This document shows, one piece after another, positions 11,858 to 25,151 of a DNA stretch of 64,000 bases. The notes under the pieces are model-generated. The model did not search any database. It was not told where the DNA came from and saw only the letters and a list, made by a program, of their open reading frames with translations. This DNA is from Salminus brasiliensis (lineage: Eukaryota > Chordata > Actinopteri > Characiformes > Bryconidae), in NCBI RefSeq assembly GCF_030463535.1, contig NC_132879.1:31418133-31482132 (forward strand), given 5' to 3'. The stretch's first letter is position 1. Each line of letters starts with the position of its first letter. A program made the position numbers and the translations under genes.

Positions 11858-14800
11858 GTGTAGCACATAATGTCATGCTGTGCTTTTGATAGAAAATATT
11901 TCCTAGACTGTTTTCTGGGGGACGGGGAAACCTTTCTTGTGTAAAAAAAGAGTTGTGCAATGTAAAAATATAGAATATGTAATTATGTGCTTGCTGTATG
12001 TTAAAGAATGGACTTTGTAATATGAGGGATTGTTTATATTTGAGCAAAATGAAATCCATTTAGTCTGCCTTGCTAATCTTAACAATTTACGAATAAAGGG
12101 ACACGTTGGCCTATGTCAACCAGGTGCTGCCGATGTGGTCTCCTTCCAAGTCACAGCTCTGTATAGATGAACCCTTTTCCTCTTCTAAAGCTGAAGAGGT
12201 AAGCATCAGCAAAACCCTCTTCTTCACATGAAATACAGATTTGTTGTTTGCTTGGAAGTGTGAACAGCAAAACCACCTTGAATGTAATATTTGCAATTCT
12301 GATTCTCTTTTCTGCACTGTTCAAGTAATTTGTTAGAAATCCAGTGTGATCTTTGTCTGAACAGCCAGGTCGATTTTAATCAGTACCTTGCACACATGGG
12401 AACAGGCCCTGGCAATGACATCACAATGCCTGTTACTATGGTTACACTTTTGCATTTTGCGTTTATGAGGGCAAGCGAGAGTGTGTTGAGTTTGTGCAGT
12501 GCAAACAAATGATCACAGTGTGATCCATCGAGAAGTGGAATTTCTAGCTTTTAAAAATTATGTTTACTACAAGAATACTTTTTTAAAAAGAGAGGCAAAT
12601 GAGCATCATACAGGTTATCCTGATTTGTGAAATATCTTTAGCTTAATAGTTTTACTGCTAAGTTTGAGTCCCTCAAAGCTAACGCATGCTTGCTCTGTTT
12701 AACTGTCCTATACAATTCAAAGAAGCACAGAAACCCATGACTTTTACTGCGTTTACGTGATGGTTTTAGTCTACTGTTTGTCCTCCTTTTGATGTCACAT
12801 GAAAAGAGTCTATTAGGACAGCTGTGTTTGCTGGATGAATGTGCCGGGAGTGCCGTTGTTCTTTTGCGCATGCAGGTCAGTCCAGCAGCCCAGCAGTCCA
12901 CCAGGAAGACCTGGCTAATTACTTGATGATAAAAAAAATAAAAACAAATCCAGGCAGTCTATATGCAATGGCTACTGTGTCTACTGTGTCTACTACTAGC
13001 AAAGCCACATCGGCAGCAGTTTGAAAAGCAGCGGATGTGTCGAAGAAGGCCTTTCCTAGTTTTAGGAGCATTGCTAGTTATGAACGGGTGGGACAACTAG
13101 TTGAAGAATAAGGGAAAACATTTGACAAACAAATGTTTAAAAAAACACCACATTTACATATATTTACATATTCAGCCTACAGCAGTTTAGCTCTGCCCAC
13201 TCCAATTGAGTGTTTTAGGCTGGACTGCTTCTTGAATGTGTCACATCAATAGCATATTTCTCATCCACATTTGAATGATCCTACATAATGGCATAGCCAT
13301 TAGTGACAAAAACAGGATAAAGAGAGATCGGAAAACTCACAAATGTAAACAATATATAAGTGAAAATGTGTCTAGAAGCACATTCTGATGAGAATCCTGT
13401 CTGCAGAAACAGCAGAAAGCCATTTTGCACAACAGGTTCTGTGTGCATACGCACATGCCCGCACACACACAGACACACATCCTGCATCAGGAAGCAGGTG
13501 CCTGACTCTGAAGGGCAGCCTGAGGGCAGTAAAGCAGCACGTTCAACTCCTCTACCTCTTAATTAGCACACTGGATTAATTTTACTGCCTATTACTTTTT
13601 TCACAAAGACGTACAGATTGCACAAAAAGCAACTGCTCTCAGAAGGTGCTTGGGTGAAGCGATCCTAAATACAGCGCAGGTCTTTAGGAATCCACACTAA
13701 ATATTACTACAGCCTGTAAATGCTGTAGGGGCAGTAATTCTCAAGCAGTAACTACCGTACCAGGAGACAAAGCTTTTTATGCATTAGGAAATTGATATTT
13801 CTGCTTTATCAGGCCTGTCATGCAACAAATGCCATATCTTAAAAATGTTATTCCCAGTCCTTTTGGAGCATTTCTATTGATCTATTCATCATACAATTTC
13901 AATGTCACAATGTAAAGGAGTACTGTAAAGTTCACATTATGTCAATAAATTGAATATACAAGATTTTTACCAAGTCCAAACTTCTATTATATAGAATTTT
14001 ACATTTAATGTATATTTCTGATCATTTTCATTGGCAATTTTTTTTCTAAAATATGTGTATTCACATACATATAGCAGTTTCACAGCAGCGGTGATATGTA
14101 ATTTGCAAAGCCCATATTTTTTATGGCCACCACATGCTTTATTCCACACTGCACTTTTCAGATGGCTGTTTGGTAAGTTACCAGGTTTCGAAGGGACAGC
14201 ACCGAAACGTATGAGATCAAAAGAGCAATACAGAAGCAGAAGCACTTAAAAAGTTCATCCAAGCCAATCCTAGAAGAAGCACTGTTAGACTTGGTTGAAG
14301 GACCCATTAAAACCTAGAAGTCAGTTCCTTAAATCTTAGGGGATCAAAAAAGAGGTCTTCTGTAAGAGGTCCCAGGCTCAGGCGAGGCGAAGGTATGCTG
14401 TGGTGTCTGGATTTTCTGTCTGGGATTGAAGGAACTGGTCAAGGGGCTTTTTTTCAGTCATATTCTTGTAAACTATTTCTGGGCACTTAGCCAAGGAGAC
14501 CCCTCTCTGAAAAAAGAGCGGAGGCACTGACTTTGAAGCACTCTGTGTTCAGAAATGAGCTAGATCTAGCAACAGCTGGTTGAGATGCATCATTTGAATG
14601 AGCCCCACGCTACTGGATTTATTGTGTATCTGTACCAGTGTCCAATACACCGCTCGCTTCTTTAAGAGTCATTGATATGAGCTGTGGCAGAGAAGTGTCA
14701 GTACCTTGGATTCAGATTAAGATAGATAACTTGGCAGAAATAAATAAAAACATTCCTTTCCACACAAAACCTAAGACACAGAAATGGTTGTCTGACAGAA

Positions 14801-15089
14801 AGAGGCAGGAAGGAGACTGATGAAGTTAAATGGCTTTATTTTTGGACGGAGTGAGTTTGTGTGGGGCTGGGTAGGTTATTAAGAAGAAAAAAGGAGGAAA
14901 GAATATGCTGACATCCTTGAGTGTTCTGCAAGACTTGTTCCTTACCTATGCATATATTTGAGGTGGCATAAATACACCTTAGATACTTGTACTTGGTACT
15001 ATTACTTTGGTAAAAGTATTTATATTTTTTTATTAAAAAATATAAAAAGTAAAAGTACTTAAATGTGCTTAAAGTAAATATATATAATA

Positions 15090-15090
<1 letters not shown>
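11854..15090. other. no gene recognised; possible conserved block at 13,735-13,920
   Basis: Short ORFs only. The segment 13,735-13,920 has the look of a conserved non-coding element: mixed composition, no repeats, and motifs such as TTTATGCATTAGGAAATTGA. This is an impression that only alignment could test. Confidence 0.35.

Positions 15091-15147
<57 letters not shown>
15091..15147. repeat. (TA)n microsatellite in a palindrome
   Basis: About 28 TA units, flanked on the left by ATAATAG and on the right by CTATTAT. The whole of about 15,084-15,153 is therefore one perfect inverted repeat able to form a cruciform. Confidence 0.95.
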
Positions 15148-17423
15148 TATTATAACCAAACACATCAGAGCTGAGAATGCAGTAAATACATATATTTACT
15201 ATTCATTAGATAATACAAACTCATCACTTACCAAATTCAGTATTTTAATTAGATTATTATATATATAATATAGTTTTGGGCTACATAGAATTAGAAGGCT
15301 GGAAAATAGGTTTGGCTGTTTTGATGTAGCATAAACCTCAGTCACTCAAACGTGCAATGCCTGGAAATGGATAAACTTGGGTTGAGCATGGGCTTCGGGA
15401 GCAGGCCGTGTAAGTGTGTTAAAGGTTATCTGTCAGTATGGTTCATCATATTTTACTGGATACAATTTACATTTCCATCAGATTACAAAACTGAAGGGTA
15501 GTTCTGTTAATGTTTGACATAAACCGAAGCCTGATGAGAAAGTGCACGATTAAAAAATGCAAATATTAATGCCTTTTACTGCAATTACTGCATTTTAGTG
15601 CAATATTGCCAAACATACATTTATATACATTCACATTTGCAAGTATCAAACAAAAAAAATCAAAAATTACACATCTTACAGACCTGGCGTACAGCATCCT
15701 TATATTCCATCATCCCTTTAGCATTACACAGCGGAAACAGTATAGCACAATTCCCTAGACCTTGCTGTTTCAAAGCTTTATTGAAGCTGCCGCAAATGAG
15801 TTGAATATCTGTTTAACCTACACCTTCCCATTATACCATCTGCCAGAGGGCGGGTGTTGCTGTTCATAAATGGACTGAAAAGGGCTTATGTTCTTTTTTT
15901 CCTTATAACCTTCATGGCAGCCAAGACCACAGACATGAGCTGAGATTTTAACTGTACCAAAAGATTCACACACCATGCCTGTAGAAATGTTTTTTCCTCG
16001 ACTCAGTGTGTGTGCATGTTTTCAGTCACACTCATCGCTTCACTCGCCTTCAGCATGGCATCACTGGCTTAGAAGACTCTTATGAAAAAGTTATTCCTGA
16101 AAATATGGAGAGAATAAGCTTCAGTGTACTGTTCTTTAGAAAGCCTGAGAACAGCTGGTTTATAAAAGTAGGAGCTTTTTGGAATGCGCCCATCTACAAA
16201 TTAAAGATATGTTAAACTGTAATAGACTAATGTTGTTTACTGCAGTTCTATCTTCTTAAAAATTAAGGTATTTAGGATTTGAATACATTCCAATGTTTGG
16301 CAAACAAATTTGGATTTCATGTATAAGCCCATTTGACAGCTTTAGTGCACACCTAGTTAACATGATACATTTCCAACTTCACAAATAAATATGAGCAAGG
16401 AAATAAGACAGCGGATGAATCAATAAATATCAGTCAGAAGTGCCAGTGTATCAGGTTATCAGGTTAAGTGAGGTGCCTAGCTCTGATATGAACGTAATCA
16501 GAGATGTGTGCACAGCCTCCTGATGTATCACTAGCATCATCCAGTTACATGATGGGATGGGCCAAAAGGGTCTGATCTCGTCCCATCTTACATCCTCCTC
16601 ACCCAACCCTGAACTAAATTGACTTTTGTGGATTTGGGGGCCTCTTATCATGTTTTCCTTACAGAGTTCCCTAATACTTCTGGGAATAGATACAGTGAGT
16701 GATAATTGCTCTCTTGGGAGACGAGGAGAGACTGTATTGATCTTTACGCAGTTTTAGACCTAATTGCATTTGATTTTCCTCATGCTTTTCTTCTGCAATC
16801 TTTGGAGAGAGGAGCCTGCTTCTGTGGTTTAGTTTCTTTTGAAGCTGATGGATATGAGCATCACACTGGTTGGCTGGATAATGTAGGGTGTAAAGGGACA
16901 GCTGTAATTATTTTATTAAGGATAGGCTCATTCAAGTGACATCAACTATGATAATTGGTCATCATATTATGTGAACATTATATAATAGTAAAAGAAGACT
17001 GTTAGTCACTGCAGTTGAATGAATCTTTGGTCATCCTTTAAAGCACAAACTGGAGAAAACTGAGTGTCTATCTGACAAAAGGGAGTTACAAGACAGCTTT
17101 CAGAAGATTCTAGATACACCGCCCACTCCTTCATTAGGAAAAAAGACACGTCTTAATGAAGGTTACAGAAGCAATCCAGACAGGCAGAAACTGCAAGGGA
17201 ACAGTTTTCAGATAAACTCAAGGCCCTTCCACCCCTATCTCAGCTTTATCTGCCATTCTTGTTTTGAAACCATATATGAACAGCGCTCTTTCTTGGAAGA
17301 TATCAAGGATTTTTTTGTGGAACACTTTTCAGAGCTTGTTATAGTGCTCTTGATCCTTGAAAGAAATGATACAGACCAAACTGAGAATTCAACCCGTAGA
17401 GCAGAGGGAGAAAGAGAAAGATG

Positions 17424-17426
<3 letters not shown>
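15148..17426. other. no gene recognised
   Basis: Short ORFs only. The part at 16,690-16,960 is free of repeats and contains homeodomain-like TAATTG/TAATTA cores, but no function can be assigned. Confidence 0.35.

Positions 17427-17460
<34 letters not shown>
17427..17460. repeat. (GA)n microsatellite
   Basis: A run of GA dinucleotides with one AAAG interruption, within a purine-rich stretch that starts near 17,400. It produces ERERER/SLSLSL reading frames on the two strands. Confidence 0.95.
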
Positions 17461-20400
17461 CACAATAGCTTCTACAAGGTCTGTTGTACAGTTCTATCAG
17501 GATTGTTTGAGCGAGGCTCTTTGTAGTCTGCTTCTTTCTGAAAGCATTGCCAGCCAGGCCTGAGTCACTGCGTTAGATAAAGAGCTGCTGTACAGATATA
17601 AGCACACATGGTTAGGAGTGAACAAGACAGTTAGAGAGGCCACAGATCTATGCTGGCAATGCAAACTCCATGCTGTTCCTCATTACAATCGTTTTATCCT
17701 GATGGTTTCATAATTGCTTTTTGCAATTTGCAGAATGTTGGCAAATACCTGTACCAGGTTAACACAATCCCTGGCAATGCCACAGTGGTTGGTTGTCTAA
17801 GAGAACCTCCCTCACTTCCATTACCCCCAACGGGCAATAAACAATCACATGTTTCTCTTAGCTGACCTGCAATTAGCAGACTTGGCAGTTAGTGTTCTTC
17901 TCCAAGAGCACTGAGCTGTCAAATGATGTTGCATTAGTGGGAGTTGGAAAAGATATGGTGGTCTTGGAGGAAGCACAAGCCAACCCTCACCCTCCTGCAT
18001 CGTATGTCTTGGAGTTTGTGGCTTAGAATTCAATTGGGTAAAATTACACAACAACAGCAAGTTGCCAGTGATTTCTTATTCTTAGTTTTATTTAAAGTCA
18101 GTCTGACCAGTCATTTTTAAGGATGACTTTTCCAGAGCATGGCTACACACAAATTAGTTTACCTTATTTTGCTTTGCATCATTATAATTCAAGAAGTGCT
18201 CAACTTCTCTCAGCTTTTTAATTAATTTAGCAGCTCCTGTTTACCAGCACACAGTTTAGCAGTCTTCTAATCTACTTAGTAAAGTACACACACCGCAGGC
18301 CAGTATTCAGAGAAATAAAATAAATAACTTCACCAGCACACTCTCTCATATGCTTCCATGTCCATCCAGCAATGTCTAGCCCGCTGAGTGTTGACCCTTT
18401 GTTTATGCCTACAGGGGTCTATGTGGTGCTTTCCCTCCGTCCAACAAAGAGTGAGTGAACACGTAGCAGTCTGACAGCACTCCCCTGCCAAAGCTCCGCG
18501 TCACTTTAGGTTAGTCCAGCAGCTTAGTCAACCTCTCCCACAGAGAGGTGTCTGTGAGCGGGAGTGTGTGTGCGCCAGTGTGTGTGTTATGTTTCTGCCT
18601 GAGCATAGTCATTTTCCCCTGTGTTCTCCAGAGCCTTGCTGTCAGAGTAATTCTCCTAACATCCACTCCCCTGGCAAAGCAGGTCACTAAACAGCAGTAA
18701 ACCTTCAGCTCAGTTTTTTTCCCCCTCTGAGCTTGTGTTGGTTTGGTATAGGCACAAATGCATGTCAAATCATTTCTAGTCTATATTAAAAAATATGACA
18801 TTAATCAAAAAAGCAACGCTAATTAATTATCATTCAATTGAGGTTTCACGTCTTAATGAAGCCACTTCAATATAATGAGCTCTGACAAAAGTCAAATTAC
18901 AGTAACATCCAGATCCAATATCCAAACAAAGAAATATCACTTGAATTGAATGGGTAAGTGTAAATGACTATTGGACATGACATCTTGTCCCCACAAGGTT
19001 TCTGGGGAAATAAATCCCAGGAATGATGTAATTCGGATGAAATTTCATAATAATATAAACCGTAGCTATTCAGTATAGCAGATTGCAATGCTGCCTAATT
19101 CCAACTAACTACTGCTATAGCTAATGTCTAATGCTCATACTAGCTAGTCACTAAAAGTTTTCCAGGGGTTTAATCCCAGAAATCCAGTCATTCAGATTAA
19201 AATTTAAAATTAATTATCCTATTACCCCTATTATCCTGTGATAGTATTCATATAGCTTTCTTAATGGTCTGAGACTTTTGCACACTACTGTACAGTAATT
19301 TGGAGAGATTGAGATTCAACTAATTTTAGACCATGTCTTTTGGTCCATTCATCCTGAAAGGGATTACAATTTAATTTTAAGATTAATAATAATTTTTATA
19401 AAAAATATAGGCTGTGTTATTAAGCAGTAGTAGATACAGTACACAGTGCGTGCTATTAAAATTAATACTGCACTTAAGTATTATCCAGTTTAAAAGCTCT
19501 GCTAATATTTTCCCCACCTGTTTGTGTGTGTTAATGCTCCCTTGAGGTCTTGGAAAGTAATAGCATTCTCTCTCCAATCTGGACTGGAAAAAGACAATAA
19601 ATGCAATACAAACAGCAGCCTGGGCCACTGGAGGTTGTCCCTTAAATTCACACACAAGAAGAGCAGCAGGGAAATCATCTGTCCTGATGTACTCTCTAAA
19701 GGGCTCCCCAAGGTAACACCTAAGCAAAGAGCTTATTAATAGCTCTGCTGCTTTGTGTTACAATAGACAATAAAGTGCTATTTTAATTGAAGTGGGGACA
19801 TATAAACCGAGGGATTAAAGCCTCCATGACTGATATGTGGACTAAAGTGTCCAAAGCCACACATGTCTAAAGCTATACCATAAATATGCTTTTTATGCTA
19901 ATTCTGCCAGTGATAAATGGTCAAACTATGACAGAAAAACACTGTAATGTATATATGCATTTTTTGTGAAAAATACATTACACTTAAAAGCCAAATTGAA
20001 CTGATGTTGGATTTAATAACTTCTCACAAGTTGATGTTTCTCAACTACTATATGGAACTGAGTCAGCTGTGCTGTTAATTTGTAATATAATAATAATATA
20101 CACTCAGAGTCAGTATGTAGTCATTCCTCCCAGGTTACATTCTCTTGGGTATATGTTTTTATTTTATATAATAAACATTACCATTTTTTATTGCAGTAGT
20201 TATTATTATCACACAATACTTCTATTACACTTTTATGTTCTGGCATACAGTTAACAGTCAATATTCAAGAATGAAAGAATTTGTTTTTACAGTGTACCAC
20301 TGGTCACAGGCTATTCACAAGCTGTTGCTTTCAGGGAATCTTCACATTACACCCTTTTCTCTGTACTTACAAAAACATAAAAATAAGTGGAGTAGTGTAT

Positions 20401-21093
20401 TTGACAATGTCCAAATTGGATTGTTTTCTGTCAATAGCTATGAATAAAGATTTCCTTTGTCAGGAAATGTAATGAAGTCTTGTGTTTGCAATCAGTGGTG
20501 CACAACAGTGAACTCCCACAACGTCCTCTGGCCACTCAGCCATGATTGTCTGTGGGACAGACATTAATGGTCTGTGTTAGGGTTGACTGAATCTCTGCAA
20601 ACCAAATCCTCTTTCTAAAGATAGAAGACATAAAGCTAAGAGCAACATAGGCAAGAAAGGTCCAGCGCTATATCATCCGGGGCCATTACAGAGCACTAAT
20701 CAGAGGTGAACTGCAATTATGGAAGCCACAGGCCCAATTTCACTCTCAAATGTGTGTCACATAGAGATTTAGAATCAATCTATATTTGTCCTGGTTGACA
20801 AGAATATTGACTCACAGCTGTTCTGAAATGTAAAGAACATTCAACATAATGATCCCACAATCCAGTGTATGCTAAGAAAAGGTCTTTTACATTCAGTTTG
20901 TGGAATTAAAAGGCATAATATTTCACAACTGCAAATAAGAAAACAAACAAGCAAACAAAAAGATTTTAAAATATAGGGAATCAGTTATCGACCCTAAACC
21001 TAAAACTATTGTAAAGCCATTTAGTTTACCAGATTTTGTGAAGTGCCACAGGGTTCTATTTTAAGGCCTATGAAAATGATGTGGGCATATATA
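17461..21093. other. no gene recognised; two conserved-looking blocks
   Basis: No coding sequence is recognised. The blocks 17,560-17,960 and 19,500-19,930 are repeat-free and dense in AATTG, ATGCTAATT and similar transcription-factor-like words, as in vertebrate enhancers. The 114-codon open frame on the minus strand at 19,383-19,727 has no recognisable domain and may simply reflect composition. Confidence 0.35.
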
Positions 21094-22072
21094 CAGTGGG
21101 GCCAAAAAGTATTTAGTCAGCCACTGATTGTGCAAGTTACTTAGAAAGATGAGAGAGGTCTGTAATTTTCATCATAGGTTCACTTCAACTATGAGAGATG
21201 AAATGAAACAAAAAAATCCAGGAAATGACATTGTAGATTTTTTAAAGATTTTATTTGTAAATGAGGGTGGAAAATAAGTATTTGGTTAATAATAAAAGTT
21301 AACTTAATACTTTGTAACATAACCTTTGTTGGCAATCACAGAGGCCAAGCATTTTCTGCAAGTTTTCACCAGGTTTGCAACACTGTAGCTGGTATGTTGG
21401 CCCATTCCTCTATGCAGATCTCCTCTAGAGCAGTGATGTTTTGGGGCTGTCACTGGGCAACATGGACTTTCAACTCCCTCCACAAATCTTCTATGGGGTT
21501 GAGGTCTGGAGACTGGCTAGGCCACTCCAGGACCTTGAAATGCTTTTTACAGAGCCACTTCTTCGTTGCCCAAGCAGTGTTTTTGGGATCATTGTCATGC
21601 TGGAAGACCCAGCCACGTTCCATCTTCAGTGCTCTCACTGATGGAAGGAGGTTTTGGCTTAAAATCTCACGATACATGGCCCTGTTCATTCTTCCCTTAA
21701 CACGAATCAGTCGTCCTGTCCCCTTTGCAGAAAACCAGCCCCAAAGCATGATGTTTCCACCCCAGAAAACATCATGCCTTCAAAGAAGGCATGGTGTTCC
21801 TGGTATGCAACTTAGCATGTAACTACTTAAAGAAGTAGTTACAGGTCTGTGAGAGCCAGAAATCTTGCTTGTTTGTGGGTGACCAAATACTTATTTTTTT
21901 CACCATAATTTACAAATAAATTCTTTAAAAATTCTACAATGGGATTTCCTGGATTTTTTCTCATTTTGTCTCTCATAGTTGAAGTGTACCTATGATAAAA
22001 ATTACAGACCTCTCTCATCTTTCTAAGTAGGAAAACTTGCGCAACCAGTGACTGACTAAATACTTTTTGGCT
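21094..22072 (-). mobile_element. Tc1/mariner transposon, internally deleted
   Basis: The ends are inverted repeats: CAGTGGGGCCAAAAAGTATT on the left (21,094) and the complement of AAAAAGTATTTAGTCAG on the right (to about 22,072), preceded by a TA at the left end. The minus strand encodes the C-terminal half of a Tc1-family transposase. An open frame of 99 codons (21,450-21,749) starts [10 protein letters not shown], has the second catalytic Asp in [11 protein letters not shown] and the catalytic Glu in [11 protein letters not shown], and the last ~40 residues continue to about 21,290. The N-terminal helix-turn-helix half and the first Asp are missing, so the copy cannot be autonomous. It belongs to the same family as the copy at 51,545-52,665. 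Confidence 0.9.
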
Positions 22073-25000
22073 GTTTTGGAGAAGATCTGACCCAATCGTC
22101 TATCGTAATCACAGCTTGGCCCTACAGTAGCTCATATTCCACCCTTTGGCAGGTGCCATTGTAACAAGATAATCAATGTTATTCTCTTCACTTGTCAGTT
22201 GTTTTAATGTTATGGTTAAACAGTGTAATTAGCCACTGGAGCTGCTAGATTGTTGAATGCATCTCATTGGCAAATCTGTACTGCACTAATGAATGCACTT
22301 ATAATGTTGGAGCACCATTTTTACATACTATTATAGAGTGGTAGTGAGCAGTTTGGGCCACGGCATAACTGTAAAATCTCAGCCAATTAGTCTAAATATT
22401 TCATTTGTTATCATCACAGCAACAATTTTTTAAAGTTTGAGTAGATAAAAACAAATGTTTCCCTTAAGATCCCTAAAAAATGCCCCATGCTGAGTCACTA
22501 TTCAACGAGTCAAAGAATTCCTTCCAAAGCCATGTTGCTATCTTCCTCAATAGCAATAGCAATGATGTCCACCAAAGTGTTCACTGTTTTTAGATGTGCT
22601 TCTTAAGTTTAGGATGTACATTTTAGATTTGCTACATTGCAGAAGTCACAGTTACAGCATAAGGAGAGACTATGAGTGTAAACTAATTCTAGATTTGTCT
22701 TTTTATTAGTTGTGGAATCAACTAACCTTAAAAAACCTTTAAAAATTTCTGAAAATCAAATGTACAATGAATGAGTTAATATGGTGTCCATTTCAGTAAT
22801 TGTGGGTGTGCTCATCACTGCCCTGACCAGAAAGCAGAAGATAAGAACATGGATGGATGGATGAATAGTTCATGTTGCTTTTTGTGTGTGAATATTTTGC
22901 TACTGTGCTATTATAAGCAAAATGTATAAAATATCAACATATGCAACCAACTACATAAACCATATCAGTTTCTACAAGTGTAGGCTTTTAGGACCTGGCA
23001 GTGGACTTTTGGACATTTTTAGCATGGAAACATATTTTTAGCATGACACATGAGAAAATATATTTAATTAGTCACAATTAGTCATAGTAATTTTCAAGAG
23101 TGATGAAAGTAATGAACTGACTGAAGACTGGAAACTGATTTCAGTCCTCAAATACAAAAAAAAAATAATATTTACTGAATTATTCCACATTGCTATTTAA
23201 AACATTAAAAAGTTGTCTGCCAGTATTACTTTCATGTCATGTCACAGGTCTGTAGTTTACACTAAAACAGGGAAAATATCTTTGCCATGGCCTGTTAAAT
23301 GTCTTTACCTCAGACTGTTGATACCACAACACTCCACTGCAGTGATGGCATGTCCACAAATATTAATTATAATTTTATACATATGAAAATGTCACTCACT
23401 AACTTTTTAATAACATTTTAACAGCTCATTAAGTAAATGCACAACAACATTTATAAGTAAATTGTTTTAACTGCACATTAACAAATGAAAAAAGTGTATG
23501 GGTCACACTTAGCTTCCAGGAATTGCTAGGGAGTGTGTGTCTGTATGCCTGTGCCTGAGCCCTAAACAGCACACCCAGACATTGGGCTCTGTATAGTAGC
23601 AGTATTTAAAAACGAGACCCATTTGTTCTGATAAGTTAATTAACAAGGTAATTAATAAGCATAATTAACACTCAAACAGAGCAAGTGTCATTTTTAACAA
23701 GATAACTGAATAAGTGCTTCAAATAAATGTGTTCCAGTGCATTACAATCTAGAACAATTTAATATTCAAACACAGTCTGGACTACATCACAGTAATGAAA
23801 CTAACTATAAGACTTATTTACAGCTGGAAAAAAGGGTTTGGGTGGCCAAAATTGCATTTCAAGTGGGTGTATTATAAAAAGCACTGTGTATATACAGTTG
23901 GGTATATTGAGTGTCTATCAATCTACAAAGTATAAAATAAGACAATCCAGTCTCTTTTGAGGGCTGCCTAAAAGAGAAAAATGTTCAGATTTGGCTCAGG
24001 TTTACCTTACCTAAAGGCAGCTGCAAGTCAAAATTGTAAGATTAAGGGGTACATTTTCTTTTGGGCTACTTTGAAAATGCACCACAGCCGCCATAAACTT
24101 GAAAACAATCTGCATCATGAGTGTGTGCCAATCCTTATTTGAGTAGCTGGAAACCTAAGGATAGAAAAGCAAGTGCAGGAGACTTTAGCTGGGAGAGAGA
24201 CAGAGAGAGAGAGAGATGTGAACTCAAGGTGAAGTAAATATTAGCTAGTGCAGTGCAAATAGGGACAAATGATAATAAACTTAGAAGTCAAGTCTATTAA
24301 TTGATGTAGGCGAGGCTGATTATCATTTAAAGGGACAGTCATTTGTCATTCTGAACAAGGCTTTTTAAAATGGGTCCTTTTGGTGCAGAATCCTTGAGGT
24401 ATTTTGACTGAAGCATGCCACATACATGTCATTAAGACCCAAACTGTATGTTTCTTTTGGAAAGGGGTGTTAATTGTTATTTTTAGTGTCATGTAGCTCA
24501 TGAATTAAAAGCTTACTTTGAAAGGTTTAAAAGAGCATCCAGTTTTCTGTGACATTTTCAGACTGAAATGACATCTCTGGGTGGACATAAGAAAAGCTAA
24601 ACCAGATGGATGTAGCTTCAATGTGTCTGGGTGGTCAGCACCATTTCTACTCAAACTTTCACAGTCATTAAAGACACTAAACATAGACTACATCATTAAA
24701 ATAAGCTCAGAGGTAGGTCTTCAAACAAAATCACAGACGTTTATGGTGATGAGCAATGAGCTGGTTCCTGCTGTCAGGCTCATGTTCCTTTCAGCTCACA
24801 AATGTGTCTAATTATTCAGGGCAGTATCTCAGTGTTTACTGATATATCTTAAACCAGTGTCACTTACTGTATGTCCACAAGCCAAATGTCTGGGAGGCCG
24901 GGATTGGGGTCATCAACAGAACAGTGTTCAGACAGGGCCGGGTATATAGTGTAAAATTACTCAATTACTGACAGTTGCATGCAACAATATAACTTTTGCC

Positions 25001-25150
25001 AACTTCATTTACTTAACAGAAGAGAAATAGGACAGAGGTTTTTAGACTGCATTTTAAATCAGTTTGAATGTTATGGATTTTATTTAATAAATTATATAAA
25101 TTCTCTGTACTGTGATATTAATGCATTGTGATGAAGGAGCAATACAAAGC
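22073..25150. other. no gene recognised
   Basis: A GGATGGATGGATG short tandem at about 22,852-22,864 follows a short interspersed-repeat-like end. A GA tract lies at 24,190-24,216. The segment 24,290-24,400 is repeat-free and enhancer-like. One 76-codon open frame on the plus strand (24,581-24,811) has no recognisable domain. Confidence 0.4.
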
Positions 25151-25151
25151 A

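Noticed and set aside
11666-12059. Overlapping ORFs of 65 and 119 codons with VCVCVC and THTHTH runs
   Set aside because: They are translations of the TG microsatellite at 11,785-11,853 and its flanks, with no domain.
14836-15268. ORFs with long IYIYIY runs on both strands
   Set aside because: Translations of the (TA)n tract at 15,091-15,147.
17235-17563. ORFs with ERERER and SLSLSL runs
   Set aside because: Translations of the GA microsatellite at 17,427-17,460.
19383-19727. 114-codon minus-strand ORF
   Set aside because: No known motif; lies in AT-rich DNA where a non-coding element is as likely.
21394-21822. 142-codon plus-strand ORF
   Set aside because: Antisense shadow of the Tc1 transposase on the minus strand.
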